Shown piece by piece: positions 43,508 through 53,394 of a DNA stretch of 64,000 bases. Origin of the DNA: Nostoc piscinale CENA21 (lineage in GTDB: Bacteria; Cyanobacteriota; Cyanobacteriia; Cyanobacteriales; Nostocaceae); assembly GCF_001298445.1 (NCBI RefSeq), contig NZ_CP012036.1, forward strand, positions 2,421,263-2,485,262, written 5' to 3'. Below the pieces are notes generated by a model. That model saw only the letters and a list, made by a program, of their open reading frames with translations. It was not told the origin of the DNA and made no database searches. How positions within the stretch are numbered: the first letter of the stretch is position 1; every line of letters starts with the position of its first letter. The translations under genes were made by a program, and so were the position numbers.

Positions 43508-44317
43508 TTACACCTTTTGTTCAGTTACCAAAGTCAGGCTTACCCATTCACCTTTATCGCTGTAAGTGCGAACCATACGCTGGCGCAAGTTAGGTTGAAT
43601 TAACCAACCAACTTCTAAAAATAAGGGTTGACGTAGTTTTACTTGCAATGGCGATGTTGCTGAAGCACCGTTAGGTAATAATAAAATTTGTACTTGCTTT
43701 TCTGGGTCTTGGTCAAAGTGAATGAGAGAACCTTTGATAGTTGCTGTTGAAGTGATAGTTCTTAGTCCAAAAGTCAAACTTTGGACTAATCGTCCAGTAT
43801 CATCTAAATGTAATTTTAAAGTTGAAGAGAAAGTATCAGGCGATCGCCAGTCAGGATATATTGTAATTGCTTCACCACGCCATTCTCCCAATAAATCATT
43901 TACCGTTAAGGGAGGATTTTCTACTGGTTCGGTTCCGGCTAAATGTTCTCGTATTAAAGTTAGTTTATCAAGTTGACCGTTTTTATCAAATAATTGAACT
44001 AAACGTACGCGGCGGTTTTCATAAATTAAACCAAGTTCTGCACCAAATTCTGTAAATGGTGCTAATTGAATGGAACCTTGAGAAAATGCACCATTTTCAA
44101 AGAAAAGTATACTCTTAGCTAAAGAACTATATTCTAAAACTAAATCTTCTTGTCCTTCACGGCGGACAATTTGACGCATAGTTTTGTTTTCGTTTAATCC
44201 TTCAAAGGAAACAACACTTTTAATATCTTCTAAGAGTTGACCTTGAGTGGAAAATCGGGTGAATGAACCTCGCCACTCACCGAGATTTTTTAATAAAGAT
44301 TCCCATTGAGATGTCAT
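43508..44317 (-). CDS. DUF3598-family protein
   Basis: 269 residues made of two similar lipocalin-like halves, each beginning with a LxxLGEWRGxFTRFS-type motif (LKNLGEWRGSFTRFSTQGQL in part and VNDLLGEWRGEAITIYPDW in part). This is the cyanobacterial DUF3598 family; a small-ligand or chromophore role has been suggested but is not shown. No signal peptide. Followed, after intergenic TCATTTG repeats, by ftsX reading the same way. Confidence 0.8.
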   Translation of the reverse strand: MTSQWESLLKNLGEWRGSFTRFSTQGQLLEDIKSVVSFEGLNENKTMRQIVRREGQEDLVLEYSSLAKSILFFENGAFSQGSIQLAPFTEFGAELGLIYENRRVRLVQLFDKNGQLDKLTLIREHLAGTEPVENPPLTVNDLLGEWRGEAITIYPDWRSPDTFSSTLKLHLDDTGRLVQSLTFGLRTITSTATIKGSLIHFDQDPEKQVQILLLPNGASATSPLQVKLRQPLFLEVGWLIQPNLRQRMVRTYSDKGEWVSLTLVTEQKV

Positions 44318-44391
44318 GTTATTTGTCCTTGGTCATTTGTCATTTGTCATTTGTTATTTGATAAATATAATAGAGAACTCTGGAGCATAGA

Positions 44392-45309
44392 CTAAGCCTT
44401 CGCAAATCGATGTACTGCAAATAAGCTGCCTATTAATCCTACCGTTGCACCGAAACTTAAGAGAATCAACGGTAATAATAAGATTTGTGTGGGTGCAAGT
44501 TGCAAACCATTGGCAAGGAATTGAATAAACTCTGGTTGATTAGCTAGTAATTTGCCTAAAAACTGTTCAATTACCGAAATGAAACTCCAAGCGATCGCAC
44601 CGCCAACTAAACCAAAGGAAATTCCTTGTAAAATAAACGGTAGATAAATCCAGGCGGAAGTTGCGCCGACTAGCTGCATAATCTCAATTTCTCGCTTTCG
44701 CGCCAAGACAATGAGGCGAATGGTGGTTGTAGTAACAGCGATCGCAGTTAAGGTCAAAATACTGGTAATTGTCACAGTAAACCAGTTCAACCCGCGATGC
44801 AACTGAGCAATTCGTTTCACAGCTTCATCAACATACTCTACAGTATCAACACCGTGCAGTTTCGCCAGATTTGTGGCTAGAACTGGTACTACTTGAGAAC
44901 TACGCGCTTTAACTTTCATCTCATCCACTAAAGGATTTTCCCCTAGTTGCTGAGTCGCACCGTCAATATCTGCAATTCCCAAATCTTTGACTAATTTTGG
45001 CCAAGCTTCTTCTTTGGTAATGCTTTGCATCGAAACCACTTCCGGCATTTTTACTACCAAATGTTCGATGCTTTTAGCGTCTATTCCCGGTTCTAAATAT
45101 ACTGAAACTTCCAATTGGCTACCGAATTGATTCAGGAGTTTTTCGACTTGCCAAGAAGTTTGCAGACTCAAGCCGAACAGAAATAATAATACCGCCACAG
45201 TGCTAACAGCAGCCCAATTCATCCAGCCGCCACGCAATAAACCTAAGAAAGTTTCTTTCAGTAAATAGTCGAGTTTCGTGAGAAATTTAAACACAGACCA
45301 CCCCAACAT
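44392..45309 (-). CDS. ftsX: Cell-division protein FtsX
   Basis: 305 residues; ATG at 45309 preferred to GTG at 45312. Four membrane helices: an N-terminal one (WAAVSTVAVLLFLFGLSLQT), then a periplasmic domain, and three near the C-terminus (LTLTAIAVTTTTIRLIVLAR in part). REIEIMQLVGATSAWIYLPF is the FtsX/permease coupling motif. With FtsE it controls peptidoglycan hydrolases at division; ftsE is not adjacent. Confidence 0.93.
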   Translation of the reverse strand: MLGWSVFKFLTKLDYLLKETFLGLLRGGWMNWAAVSTVAVLLFLFGLSLQTSWQVEKLLNQFGSQLEVSVYLEPGIDAKSIEHLVVKMPEVVSMQSITKEEAWPKLVKDLGIADIDGATQQLGENPLVDEMKVKARSSQVVPVLATNLAKLHGVDTVEYVDEAVKRIAQLHRGLNWFTVTITSILTLTAIAVTTTTIRLIVLARKREIEIMQLVGATSAWIYLPFILQGISFGLVGGAIAWSFISVIEQFLGKLLANQPEFIQFLANGLQLAPTQILLLPLILLSFGATVGLIGSLFAVHRFAKA

Positions 45310-45447
45310 CACAAAAGTAAATCGTAATCACTCTTTATACTCGATGTGATGAAGTTTACCCATGAAAATTTACGCAAAAAGTTTGTCTGTGGAGACTGGG
45401 TGTAGGGGTAAGGGGTGTAGGGGTGCAGGGTGGTAGGGTGCAGGGGT

Positions 45448-46614
45448 GGGGCTGTTTCATTCTAAAAAGGAAAAAAGTAATGGGATGTTGTGGGAGCAGA
45501 ATCTGATAGCTCTGGTAAGGGAATCAAAACCATTGTGGCGGAAAAGATTAATCACAAAACTGCGGAGAATTGAGAAGTTGGCAGCAGCATAACCATCAAC
45601 CATTTGGGCAGAGTCTTCATCAAAGACAACATCTTTCACCCAATGTAATCGATTTTCTACGCTCCAGTGGCGACGAATACCACAGGCAAAATCGGATGCT
45701 TTCAGGGACAGAGAACTGATGTAGTAAGCAGTTTCTTGGTAAGCTTTACCAGCACGAGTACCAACTCGTTCGACTTGAATAATCGACTTTAAACCCAGCC
45801 AATCATGGGAAATATTGTTCAAGTTTTCAAATACACAAACACGACGTTGAGTAAAGCGACCACTCCTTCGTTCAAAATCAGTATGTATAGTTGTGGGCTG
45901 TGAGTGCTGCATATTCTGTTGGATTTGGTGATACAGTTTGGGCTGATTGGCTTTGACTGCAATCACATAATCATTGCCACTGTGGATGATTTGCTGGACT
46001 GTTTTTTTTGACAATGAAGTGCATCAAAACTAAACACTACACCCTTTAAATCCAAGATAGCAATTAAGTTTTGAACCGTAGCAATTTCACTGCTTTGCTT
46101 GTTATCCATCGTTTGTAACCCGACGACTTGACCTTGGTGGCTACTAAACATCGATACGACACTAATGAATCTTTGATAGGCACTGCTATAGTCCTGGACT
46201 GTCGCCTTGATACTTTTACCGTCAGTTGCTAACCATTCTAAGGAGCTTAATTCTACATACTGACTTGCCCATTCATTAAATATCTGTGTCAATTCCTCAA
46301 AATTTACACGCATCATCACACGGCGAATTGTCGAGTACGATGGCACTCTATCTTTTGGTATCTCTAGTATTTCGATTAATGATTGTTGATGGCGTTTGAC
46401 AAAATCTCTCATTACCTCTGTATCCTACACAACCACTCATTGTTCCCATGATTACCAGTACTAGTACCAGCCATAATCGGTGTCTTTGTCCTTGCTTTGT
46501 CCGAAAATCCCTAACTTTCTTCAGTTGCGTGATAATCGCAACTGTCATTACTACTGTTTAACAATGCACTGACTATCCGATTCAACCATTTTTCTTCCCA
46601 GAATGAAACAGCCC
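45448..46614. mobile_element. Decayed ISAs1-family insertion sequence
   Basis: About 1,167 bases bounded by imperfect terminal inverted repeats: GGGGCTGTTTCATTCT at the left and the complement of AGAATGAAACAGCCCT at the right, which match the GGGCTGTTTCATT ends of ISAs1-type elements. No target-site duplication is visible. The single transposase gene is broken in two places. A half copy of the AGATCCCCCC palindrome adjoins the right end. Confidence 0.85.
45457..46548 (-). pseudogene. ISAs1-type transposase, two frameshifts
   Basis: The three pieces are collinear: QLKKVRDFRTKQGQRHRLW (DDE-associated N-terminal domain), then MRDFVKRHQQSLIEILEIPK through EWLATDGKSIKATVQD (first catalytic Asp), FDALHCQKK, and IIHSGNDYVIAVKANQPKL to RRHWSVENRLHWVKDVVFDE (final catalytic Glu). 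The first break is around 46405-46412 with no homopolymer. The second is at eight A's (plus T 46002-46009), where nine would be needed, the opposite sign from the other run defects in the window. Probably inactive. Confidence 0.88.
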
Positions 46615-46691
46615 TGCCTTCAAAAGGGGGGCTAGGGGGGATCAAGTGCAATATTTAATACTTCTCAGACATCCTCTTAATCGAACTAGCG

Positions 46692-47933
46692 TTAATTAAA
46701 CCAAGCTGCAAACTGGAAGAATTGCCCCCGGAAAACTTCTAATAACCGCAACCAAGTATTTGTATCTGTGACTTTACCTAACTCTAAATAAGGTGCAGCA
46801 GCAGTTCCTTGCACCCATAAAATTAAATCAAAGGTTTGCGGCTGAGTAAAGACTTTGTTGAGATTAATACCTCTAACTTCGCGTTTTCTCCAGAGTGGGA
46901 CTAGTTTTTGACCTGTTAACAAAGCATCAGTTTCATTTAAAAAAGTCAGCCACTCATCAATCATGGGTTGAGTGACGACTGCATTGGGAATTACCCCTTT
47001 TTGTTGAGGATTGGGTAGCCATTCTCGGTCGTTATCGGTTTCAGCTAAAATCAAATCCCAAGATTGACGACTTAAGGCTGTGACTGTTCGTAAATTTTCC
47101 ATTGCAGTTGTTAAACGTTCTGGTTCAGCAATGGGAAAATTCATCAGATGAACAAACGCAACGATATCGGTAATAATATCAAAATCAAAACTACCAGATG
47201 GGCTTCTACCTGCAACCAGAAAGGGATAAGGAGTTTTTGGTTGAGCAAAAATTAAATGAGCAGTGGCATCAAAGAGTTTACTTTCATCGTAAGCTAAAAC
47301 TATCTGAGCGATCGCAGATAGTAAATTGCAGTATCCCCTTAGCCAAATTACATCACCTGCATCAAAAGCGATCGCTAAATTTTGGGCAGCTTTTTCGCTG
47401 GCTGGTATACCTGTCAATAAGCTAAAAGTCTTCCAGAAAGATTCATCTTCTACTAACTTGCCATCCGCGTTGATATCCAATCTTGTTAAACCCAGCCTTA
47501 GTGGTAGCTTAACTTGATTATCTTTGATTGGTTCAAGGGTATCCTTGACTTGAGTTAAATCATTGAGTAAATTTTGCAAAACATTTCTTGTATCTTGGTA
47601 TGTAACTGGCTCTGGTTTAGGATTTATCGGTACAGGCAAACGTAAAATTGGGAAAAATTGGGTAACAAAATTTTGCTGCACACCATAACGATAAAGCGAC
47701 TGGGTTAACCTTTGAGTTGCACCCATCAACTGCACAACTCCCAACTTAAATCGCGTCAAATCATCATTGTTGTTTTCCTGAAGTTTAGCTGTAAAAGCTG
47801 CTTCTGCCTCCTGAAATTGAGCATTTATCAGATATTCCTCAATATCAGAAGGAGGTGTCGCTGATTTGACTAGCGGCGTAAATGAGAATAATAAGCTGAG
47901 GACTAGTAAAAGAGAACAAACAAAAAGGCGCAT
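46692..47933 (-). CDS. Exported protein of unknown function with EF-hand-like loop
   Basis: 413 residues with a signal peptide (MRLFVCSLLLVLSLLFSF, cleaved near VKSA). A helical region follows (FQEAEAAFTAKLQENNNDDL), and DINADGKLVEDE near residue 155-166 fits the 12-residue EF-hand calcium loop. The remainder is uniform with no catalytic motif. I recall homologues in cyanobacteria and other bacteria but no function. Likely periplasmic. Confidence 0.72.
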   Translation of the reverse strand: MRLFVCSLLLVLSLLFSFTPLVKSATPPSDIEEYLINAQFQEAEAAFTAKLQENNNDDLTRFKLGVVQLMGATQRLTQSLYRYGVQQNFVTQFFPILRLPVPINPKPEPVTYQDTRNVLQNLLNDLTQVKDTLEPIKDNQVKLPLRLGLTRLDINADGKLVEDESFWKTFSLLTGIPASEKAAQNLAIAFDAGDVIWLRGYCNLLSAIAQIVLAYDESKLFDATAHLIFAQPKTPYPFLVAGRSPSGSFDFDIITDIVAFVHLMNFPIAEPERLTTAMENLRTVTALSRQSWDLILAETDNDREWLPNPQQKGVIPNAVVTQPMIDEWLTFLNETDALLTGQKLVPLWRKREVRGINLNKVFTQPQTFDLILWVQGTAAAPYLELGKVTDTNTWLRLLEVFRGQFFQFAAWFN

Positions 47934-48169
47934 AAGCTTTCACCTCATAAATACATTTGTTTGCGCTACTTTAACCTAAATCATCCGCAATCCTGCTTAA
48001 GAATAGCTAAAAGTCTAGTTTCAGTAACAGGTGATGGTGGCTGATTCGGTTCCTTGTTCTTGAAATTAAGATCAGCTTTTTTACGGAAATTAACGCAACA
48101 CTTCCCACAATTGTGGAAATTATTGGTTACGATTGTCTGGATTTTACAGCTGGTGGGGTATGAATCTCT

Positions 48170-48640
48170 GTGTGGCGTAAATATAGTTTTATTACTAGTC
48201 TTAGTCTCAGTCTCGCTTTATTAGTGGCTGGTTGTGAAAATAAAACCTCCCAGTGTCAGCGACTAATTCAAGTCGTGAACGAAGGAAATGCACTTATTGA
48301 TCAAAATAAAGGTAAGCAAGCAGTTACTAGCTTACAACTATCTAAAGATTTAGAAGCGATTAATACATCTTTAGAAGAATTAAAATTGGCAGATCCCAAA
48401 CTCAAAGAATATCAAAGTCGTTTTCAGAAGGTATTTGATAACCTCAGTAATGGTATTGCTAAGGCTGCTAAAGCTTTAGCTGCTGCGAAAACAGCCGAAG
48501 CTTCACCAACTGGTAGAGAAAAAATCAAAAAAGCCAGAACCGACATTGATACCGCTTTAAGCGCCGCAGCTAAAACGGCTGGTAAAGAATCAGATACTTT
48601 AATGAATGATCTGAATAAATACTGTAGCCAGTCAGAGTGA
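48170..48640 (+). CDS. Small lipoprotein with coiled coil
   Basis: 156 residues from a GTG start. The signal ends in lipobox LVAGC (Cys near residue 22). The mature part is Lys/Ala/Leu-rich and helical (LEAINTSLEELKLADPKLKE, GIAKAAKALAAAKTAEASPT), so a rod-like coiled coil anchored in a membrane. No family with known function recognised. Confidence 0.75.
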   Translation: MWRKYSFITSLSLSLALLVAGCENKTSQCQRLIQVVNEGNALIDQNKGKQAVTSLQLSKDLEAINTSLEELKLADPKLKEYQSRFQKVFDNLSNGIAKAAKALAAAKTAEASPTGREKIKKARTDIDTALSAAAKTAGKESDTLMNDLNKYCSQSE

Positions 48641-48688
48641 AAGTCTGAAGTGTGAAGTTAGGACTTACGCAGTGAGACGAAAAACTAA

Positions 48689-48777
48689 GGGTTTGGGAAA
48701 GGGTGTCAGGGTGTAGGGGTATGGGGGTGTATGTATCCCAAACCCTTACACCCCAACACCCTTTCACCCCTAAACCC
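48689..48777. repeat. GGGTGTAGGGG inverted repeat
   Basis: GGGTTTGGGAAAGGGTGTCA with GTGTAGGGG units face TACACCCCAACACCCTTTCA and CCTAAACCC. Same family as 10709-10834. Could form a long hairpin between the lipoprotein and porin genes. Confidence 0.75.
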
Positions 48778-48885
48778 AATCTCCACAGACAATCTTTGTT
48801 TTTATAACTTTTTATACAGAAATATCCTGAAGAACACCAAAAAACTTTGTCAAAAGAAATATTGGTGTTAGTCAACAGGTATACC

Positions 48886-50757
48886 ATGAGCGACCTAAGT
48901 CTACTGATGCTAGGCGTATTGACAGCCGGGCAAACATCTCCACCTAATAATTTACCAGAACCGCCTGTAGTTCAGTCAGACACAGAAATCCAGCAGCTAA
49001 AAACAGAGAACTTATCACAAATTTCTCCCCCTGCGGAAATTACACCACCTGAATTTATGCAGCCGGATAGCACTTCCGAGGCTATGACTGCGCCTGTAAA
49101 TGACCAGTATCAAAATCTACTTAATAAAATACCTCAAAATACTAGTTCCCAAGATTCGCAAATTCCCGTAGAAATTTCACCAGCAGTTCAACTCCCAATT
49201 TCTCCAGAATCTCCCGCCGCACCAGAGTTTTCTGACACTACTGAATCAGATGATCAGATGTCTCAAGTGACATCGGTATCGCAATTAGATGATGTCCAAC
49301 CAACTGACTGGGCTTTTAGTGCTTTACAGTCTTTAGTTGAGCGTTATGGCTGTATTGCAGGAAATAGCAACGGCCAGTATTTAGGTAATAGTGCTGTCAA
49401 TCGTTATGAATTTGCTCATAGTTTAAATATTTGTCTGAATCAAATTCAAGAATTAATTACTAAAACTCAAGTTAATACTGTTAGTCAAGCAGATTTAGAT
49501 CAAATTCAAAAATTACAAAGTGAATTTCAAAAAGAATTACAGGAAATAGCGCAACGTGTTGATGTTTTAGAAAATAAAAATATTGAATTAACATCTCATC
49601 AGTTTTCGACTACAACCAGATTATTTGGACAAGCTATTTTTAGTCTTCAAGGCACAAATACAACTAATGTGGATTTGTTTCCTAGAGATGGTGTAGCAGA
49701 AAGGCAAGGTAAAACTAATCTGACTTTTACAAATAGTGTCCAGTTAACGTTAGCAACATCATTTACCGGAAAAGATTTATTAATTACAGGGCTATCGGCA
49801 GGAAATTTAGGTTCTAATGCCTCGTTAATTTCTCATAATATGGGGCGCTTGAGTTTTGAATCGAATACTGAGAATAGAGTAGTTATTAATGATTTATCTT
49901 ATCGATTTTTACTGGCGGATAATTTAGGAGTTGTTGTTGGTTCGGCTGGAGTGAATGCTGCTACAACTTTTCGCGGAATTAATCCGTTAGAAGGTTCGGG
50001 AGATGGGGCAATTTCACAATTTGGTCAGAGGAATCCGATTTTAAATATTGGTAATGGGACTGGTGGTATAGGTTTTGACTGGGAAATTAGCGATCGCATC
50101 AGTCTTCAAGGCGTGTACAGTTCCGAAATCCCCAGCTTTCCCGGTAATGCCAATTCAGCAGGCTTATTTGGCGGTAGATATAGCGCAGGCGCACAACTCA
50201 CCCTCGCACCCACCGACGATTTAGATATCGGCATACATTACATATATTCCCACTCCCCAAATGATTTACTCGGTACTGGCATTGGTGACGCGCAATTAAT
50301 TTCGCCATTTGCACCCACTACAGCTTTTAATACCCATGCGGTTGGTGCAACTGTGGTATGGCGTTTAAATGATAATTTACAGTTGGGCGGTTGGGGTGGT
50401 TTTTCTACTTCTAAACCAGATAATCTCTCTGGTAGTGTAGAAACTACTAATTGGATGGTATTTGCAGCGTTACCAAATTTAGGTAAGGCGGGAAATCTCG
50501 GCGGTATTTTAGTGGGACAACCCCCCAAAATTACTGCGAGTAACTTACCCGATGGCTACAATTTTCCTAACTTCTCGAATGGGGGAACGCCAGGGGGACG
50601 TAGCGATACATCACTGCATGTAGAACTTTTTTATCGCGCCCAACTCAATGACCGTCTTTCCCTCACACCAGGCTTATTAGTTGTTTTCAATCCTGATCAT
50701 AATGCTGCTAATGACCCTTTGATAGTAGGTGCATTAAGAGCAGCTTTCCGGTTTTAA
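48886..50757 (+). CDS. Iron-uptake-type porin with SLH domain (OprB-like)
   Basis: 623 residues from ATG 48886; a TTG 13 codons upstream is possible. After a Pro-rich spacer, residues ~130-190 form one SLH domain (DDVQPTDWAFSALQSLVERY, VNRYEFAHSLNICLNQI), then a short coiled coil (LDQIQKLQSEFQKELQEIAQ) and an OprB-type beta-barrel ending in ALRAAFRF with the C-terminal Phe needed for outer-membrane assembly. Such SLH porins fill the cyanobacterial outer membrane, and some take up iron. The N-terminus SLLMLGVLTAGQ is a poor signal peptide, so the true start may differ. Confidence 0.88.
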   Translation: MSDLSLLMLGVLTAGQTSPPNNLPEPPVVQSDTEIQQLKTENLSQISPPAEITPPEFMQPDSTSEAMTAPVNDQYQNLLNKIPQNTSSQDSQIPVEISPAVQLPISPESPAAPEFSDTTESDDQMSQVTSVSQLDDVQPTDWAFSALQSLVERYGCIAGNSNGQYLGNSAVNRYEFAHSLNICLNQIQELITKTQVNTVSQADLDQIQKLQSEFQKELQEIAQRVDVLENKNIELTSHQFSTTTRLFGQAIFSLQGTNTTNVDLFPRDGVAERQGKTNLTFTNSVQLTLATSFTGKDLLITGLSAGNLGSNASLISHNMGRLSFESNTENRVVINDLSYRFLLADNLGVVVGSAGVNAATTFRGINPLEGSGDGAISQFGQRNPILNIGNGTGGIGFDWEISDRISLQGVYSSEIPSFPGNANSAGLFGGRYSAGAQLTLAPTDDLDIGIHYIYSHSPNDLLGTGIGDAQLISPFAPTTAFNTHAVGATVVWRLNDNLQLGGWGGFSTSKPDNLSGSVETTNWMVFAALPNLGKAGNLGGILVGQPPKITASNLPDGYNFPNFSNGGTPGGRSDTSLHVELFYRAQLNDRLSLTPGLLVVFNPDHNAANDPLIVGALRAAFRF

Positions 50758-50931
50758 TTCCGTAAGCATGTAAATGTAATCACAAGGGGCGAAACCCCCT
50801 GCTGTGTTGCCTTACTACTTTTGACTGTCAGCAATCTTAAAGCATATCCAATTTATATTTCGACTTTTTGATCACGCGCTAGAAGTTTCATGCGTGTTGT
50901 TTTTGATGAAGAAATAAGGAGCAAATTTTTC

Positions 50932-51996
50932 ATGCAATTGAATTCATCAACAAAAAAGATTAGCTGTGCAGTTTTAGGTAGTAGTAGTTTAGCCGCAGTT
51001 TTGCTTGGTTTGACTGGTAGTAGTGCTTCTGCCCAATTAATAATTCAAAGTACTGGTAGAATCTCAGGAACCTTGGAACTACCGAGTTTCAACCCTAATT
51101 TTAATAACTCCGTCACACGCATCGATACTGACTCTCAAGGAGTTTATCAACGGAATATCGGTACTGCCAGTAAGCCCAATTATGTGCCTGTTTATAAGTC
51201 CGACTATGTGAAAGTAGAAACACGCACTGATGGGAGTTTACATTACTTTGTTGACTTTAAAGGCATCCCGGTGATTTCTTTTAATGGGGTTTTGACTTCG
51301 CCGGCGCTGTCTGGTGGTCAATTAACACCCTTTACTTATCAAGGAAAAATCCCGAATGTTTCCTTTCAAGGTATCGTACAAGATGAATTTGGGTTTGCTA
51401 AAGCTTTCTATACGGGGATTGTCACCGACCCCAAAACAGGTAAACAATATCAAGGTACTTTTCAGTTAAATGGCCAAGGGCCAAGATATAGCGATCGCAA
51501 TGGTGGCGAAAGTCCGACAGTCTTTGATTATAAGTCTGATATTCCCGGTACTAAGCCAGATCCGACACCCTATGAAATGAAAAATACTCCTTTGGTGAGG
51601 TTGACAATTACCGTACCTGCTGATGCTACCCTGATTAATCCTGGTGGTGGGACGACTCCAACTCCCACAACTCCCACTCCACCCAGCGTTAATAACCCTT
51701 CAACTTCTACGCCTACACCCAGTACACCGATTCCTGTCTCAGTAGATAGTGGTGCGATCGCCACGACTCCCATAAAATCTAATCTTGGTGGGACATCTGG
51801 TCAATCTAGCCCATCTCTTTCTACTGACTCCAATATGGAATTCAGCAGTGGTTATTCTCCCACAGCTAACCCTGTCAGTTTAGAAGTTTCTCCTGTCGCA
51901 GCTAAAATTTGTCACGATGATTCTCTCAATTGTCGACCACAAGTAACTGCAACTAAACAAGCAATTGGCCCCCGCAGCCGCGTTCTAGTGCGTTAA
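50932..51996 (+). CDS. Exported Pro/Thr-rich protein of unknown function
   Basis: 354 residues from ATG 50932 (42 bases after an in-frame ATG at 50890). The signal peptide reads ISCAVLGSSSLAAVLLGLTG and is probably cleaved after SASA. The mature N-terminal domain (RISGTLELPSFNPN, GVYQRNIGTASKPNYVPVYK) recalls an exported beta domain. A Pro/Thr/Ser linker with PTPTTPTPP repeats follows and the tail has CHDDSLNCRP. Found after the porin gene on the same strand. No family recognised. Confidence 0.7.
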   Translation: MQLNSSTKKISCAVLGSSSLAAVLLGLTGSSASAQLIIQSTGRISGTLELPSFNPNFNNSVTRIDTDSQGVYQRNIGTASKPNYVPVYKSDYVKVETRTDGSLHYFVDFKGIPVISFNGVLTSPALSGGQLTPFTYQGKIPNVSFQGIVQDEFGFAKAFYTGIVTDPKTGKQYQGTFQLNGQGPRYSDRNGGESPTVFDYKSDIPGTKPDPTPYEMKNTPLVRLTITVPADATLINPGGGTTPTPTTPTPPSVNNPSTSTPTPSTPIPVSVDSGAIATTPIKSNLGGTSGQSSPSLSTDSNMEFSSGYSPTANPVSLEVSPVAAKICHDDSLNCRPQVTATKQAIGPRSRVLVR

Positions 51997-52450
51997 TTGC
52001 TGATGAAAGGGAACAGGTAACGGGCAACAGTTTGCCTGTTTCCTCCCCAAAGAAGTCAAATTTTCCATTTTTCGGGAATTGGCCCAGGGGAGATTGTATC
52101 TAAACCACGACTACAAAAATACGACCTCCTAGAGCAAAAATTATACTGGGAGTTTGAGTGGCAATTTTGCGGCTCATACTTCCAGATTTCTGCTAAATAT
52201 ATCCTTAATCATTTTCTGGTTATACTAGTACAAAAAGTGTGAATTTTGAAATGAGTCAACCTGTATAAACAGCTTCCAGGTTATTTATTATGGGTAGTAT
52301 ATTTATCTATCCAGTGTCAGATTTTCATAACCTGACAAAGAACATACAAAAAATCACACAGCTAATTTTTACCCAACTGATCAGTCAAACATAGCAGTTA
52401 AGGCTATACAACAAAACTACATCAATCACACATCTGGCAAGCGAGCATTT
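51997..52450. other. Gene-free spacer
   Basis: 454 bases, AT-rich; no ORF with coding character, no repeat family recognised. Probably holds the promoter of the DUF1361 gene. Confidence 0.5.
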
Positions 52451-53122
52451 ATGAAAGAGGAATTGATTGTATTGATAGTCAAAGTTTTACAGGTCTTGCG
52501 AATCAACATGAATTGGATGACGTGGAACCTATTTTTGGCTTTCATACCTTTGGTTTTAAGTGTTTGGTTGTTCCGCACTCGCCGGGGACGTTCTTGGGTT
52601 TGGTGGTTAGGATTTCTCGTATTTTATGCTTTCTTGCCAAATGCACCTTATTTATTAACCGATGTTATTCACTTGATTGATGATATTCGGACAATTCAAT
52701 CAGTGTGGATGATTACTTTAATACTAATTCCAGTTTATTTTTTGGTAATTTTTGCCGGGTTTGAAGCTTACGTTATCTCTTTAATTAATTTCGGATACTA
52801 TTTACACCGCATTGGCAAAAGTCACTGGATTTTTAGAGTTGAGTTAATTACTCATGCTCTTTGTGCTATTGGGATTTATTGGGGAAGATTTTTGCGTTTC
52901 AACAGCTGGGATTTTATTACGCAACCAGATGCTTTATTAACTAAAGGTGTAGAAGAACTATTGGGTAAACAGCCTTTAGTGATTATAACTCTTACATTTG
53001 TGATTCTGCTTGGATTGCATTGGCTGATGAAACGAGTGAGTTTGGGTTTTGTGAATCAAGCACCAGAAAGAATGGTAGTTAACTCAAATTCAGCTAATAC
53101 TGATACATCTAATGCTGGATAA
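52451..53122 (+). CDS. DUF1361 membrane protein
   Basis: 223 residues, with about six hydrophobic helices (WNLFLAFIPLVLSVWLF, WWLGFLVFYAFLPNAPYLLT, IYWGRFLRFNSWDF). The NAPYLLTDVIHL and GRFLRFNSWD blocks are typical of the DUF1361 family, polytopic proteins of unknown function in several phyla. Ends with a short Asn/Ser tail. A hairpin terminator follows. Confidence 0.85.
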   Translation: MKEELIVLIVKVLQVLRINMNWMTWNLFLAFIPLVLSVWLFRTRRGRSWVWWLGFLVFYAFLPNAPYLLTDVIHLIDDIRTIQSVWMITLILIPVYFLVIFAGFEAYVISLINFGYYLHRIGKSHWIFRVELITHALCAIGIYWGRFLRFNSWDFITQPDALLTKGVEELLGKQPLVIITLTFVILLGLHWLMKRVSLGFVNQAPERMVVNSNSANTDTSNAG

Positions 53123-53205
53123 ACATCAACTTTAATTCAAAAATTTGCATAATAATTTGAATAAATACGCCAGAAAGTGGCATATTTTTTATTCGTTTTG
53201 TCTTT

Positions 53206-53243
53206 AGCTTCCCGACTTCTTTGAAAAGTCAGGGAGCTTTTTG
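53206..53243 (+). terminator. AGCTTCCCGACTTCTTT hairpin, copy 3
   Basis: AGCTTCCCGACTT pairs with AAGTCAGGGAGCT, followed by TTTTTG, an intrinsic terminator after the DUF1361 gene. The CGACTTCTT core matches the hairpins at 13375 and 14551. Confidence 0.78.
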
Positions 53244-53394
53244 TTCACGAACGCTTGCGGACTCCTATATCTCTCTCAAGAATGGTAAGTTTGTCGATAT
53301 TTTTTATCAAAAGAAAGATGAAATATTTAGTGTCTAGTTATGAAATAAATCTAGATCATGCAATTGAGATTGCTGTGCATAGGAGTTTTATAAT

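Noticed and set aside
52261..52450. Possible RNA gene before the DUF1361 gene
   Set aside because: I looked for a tRNA-like cloverleaf and T-loop (GGTTCRAAT) and found none; there is no support for an RNA gene.
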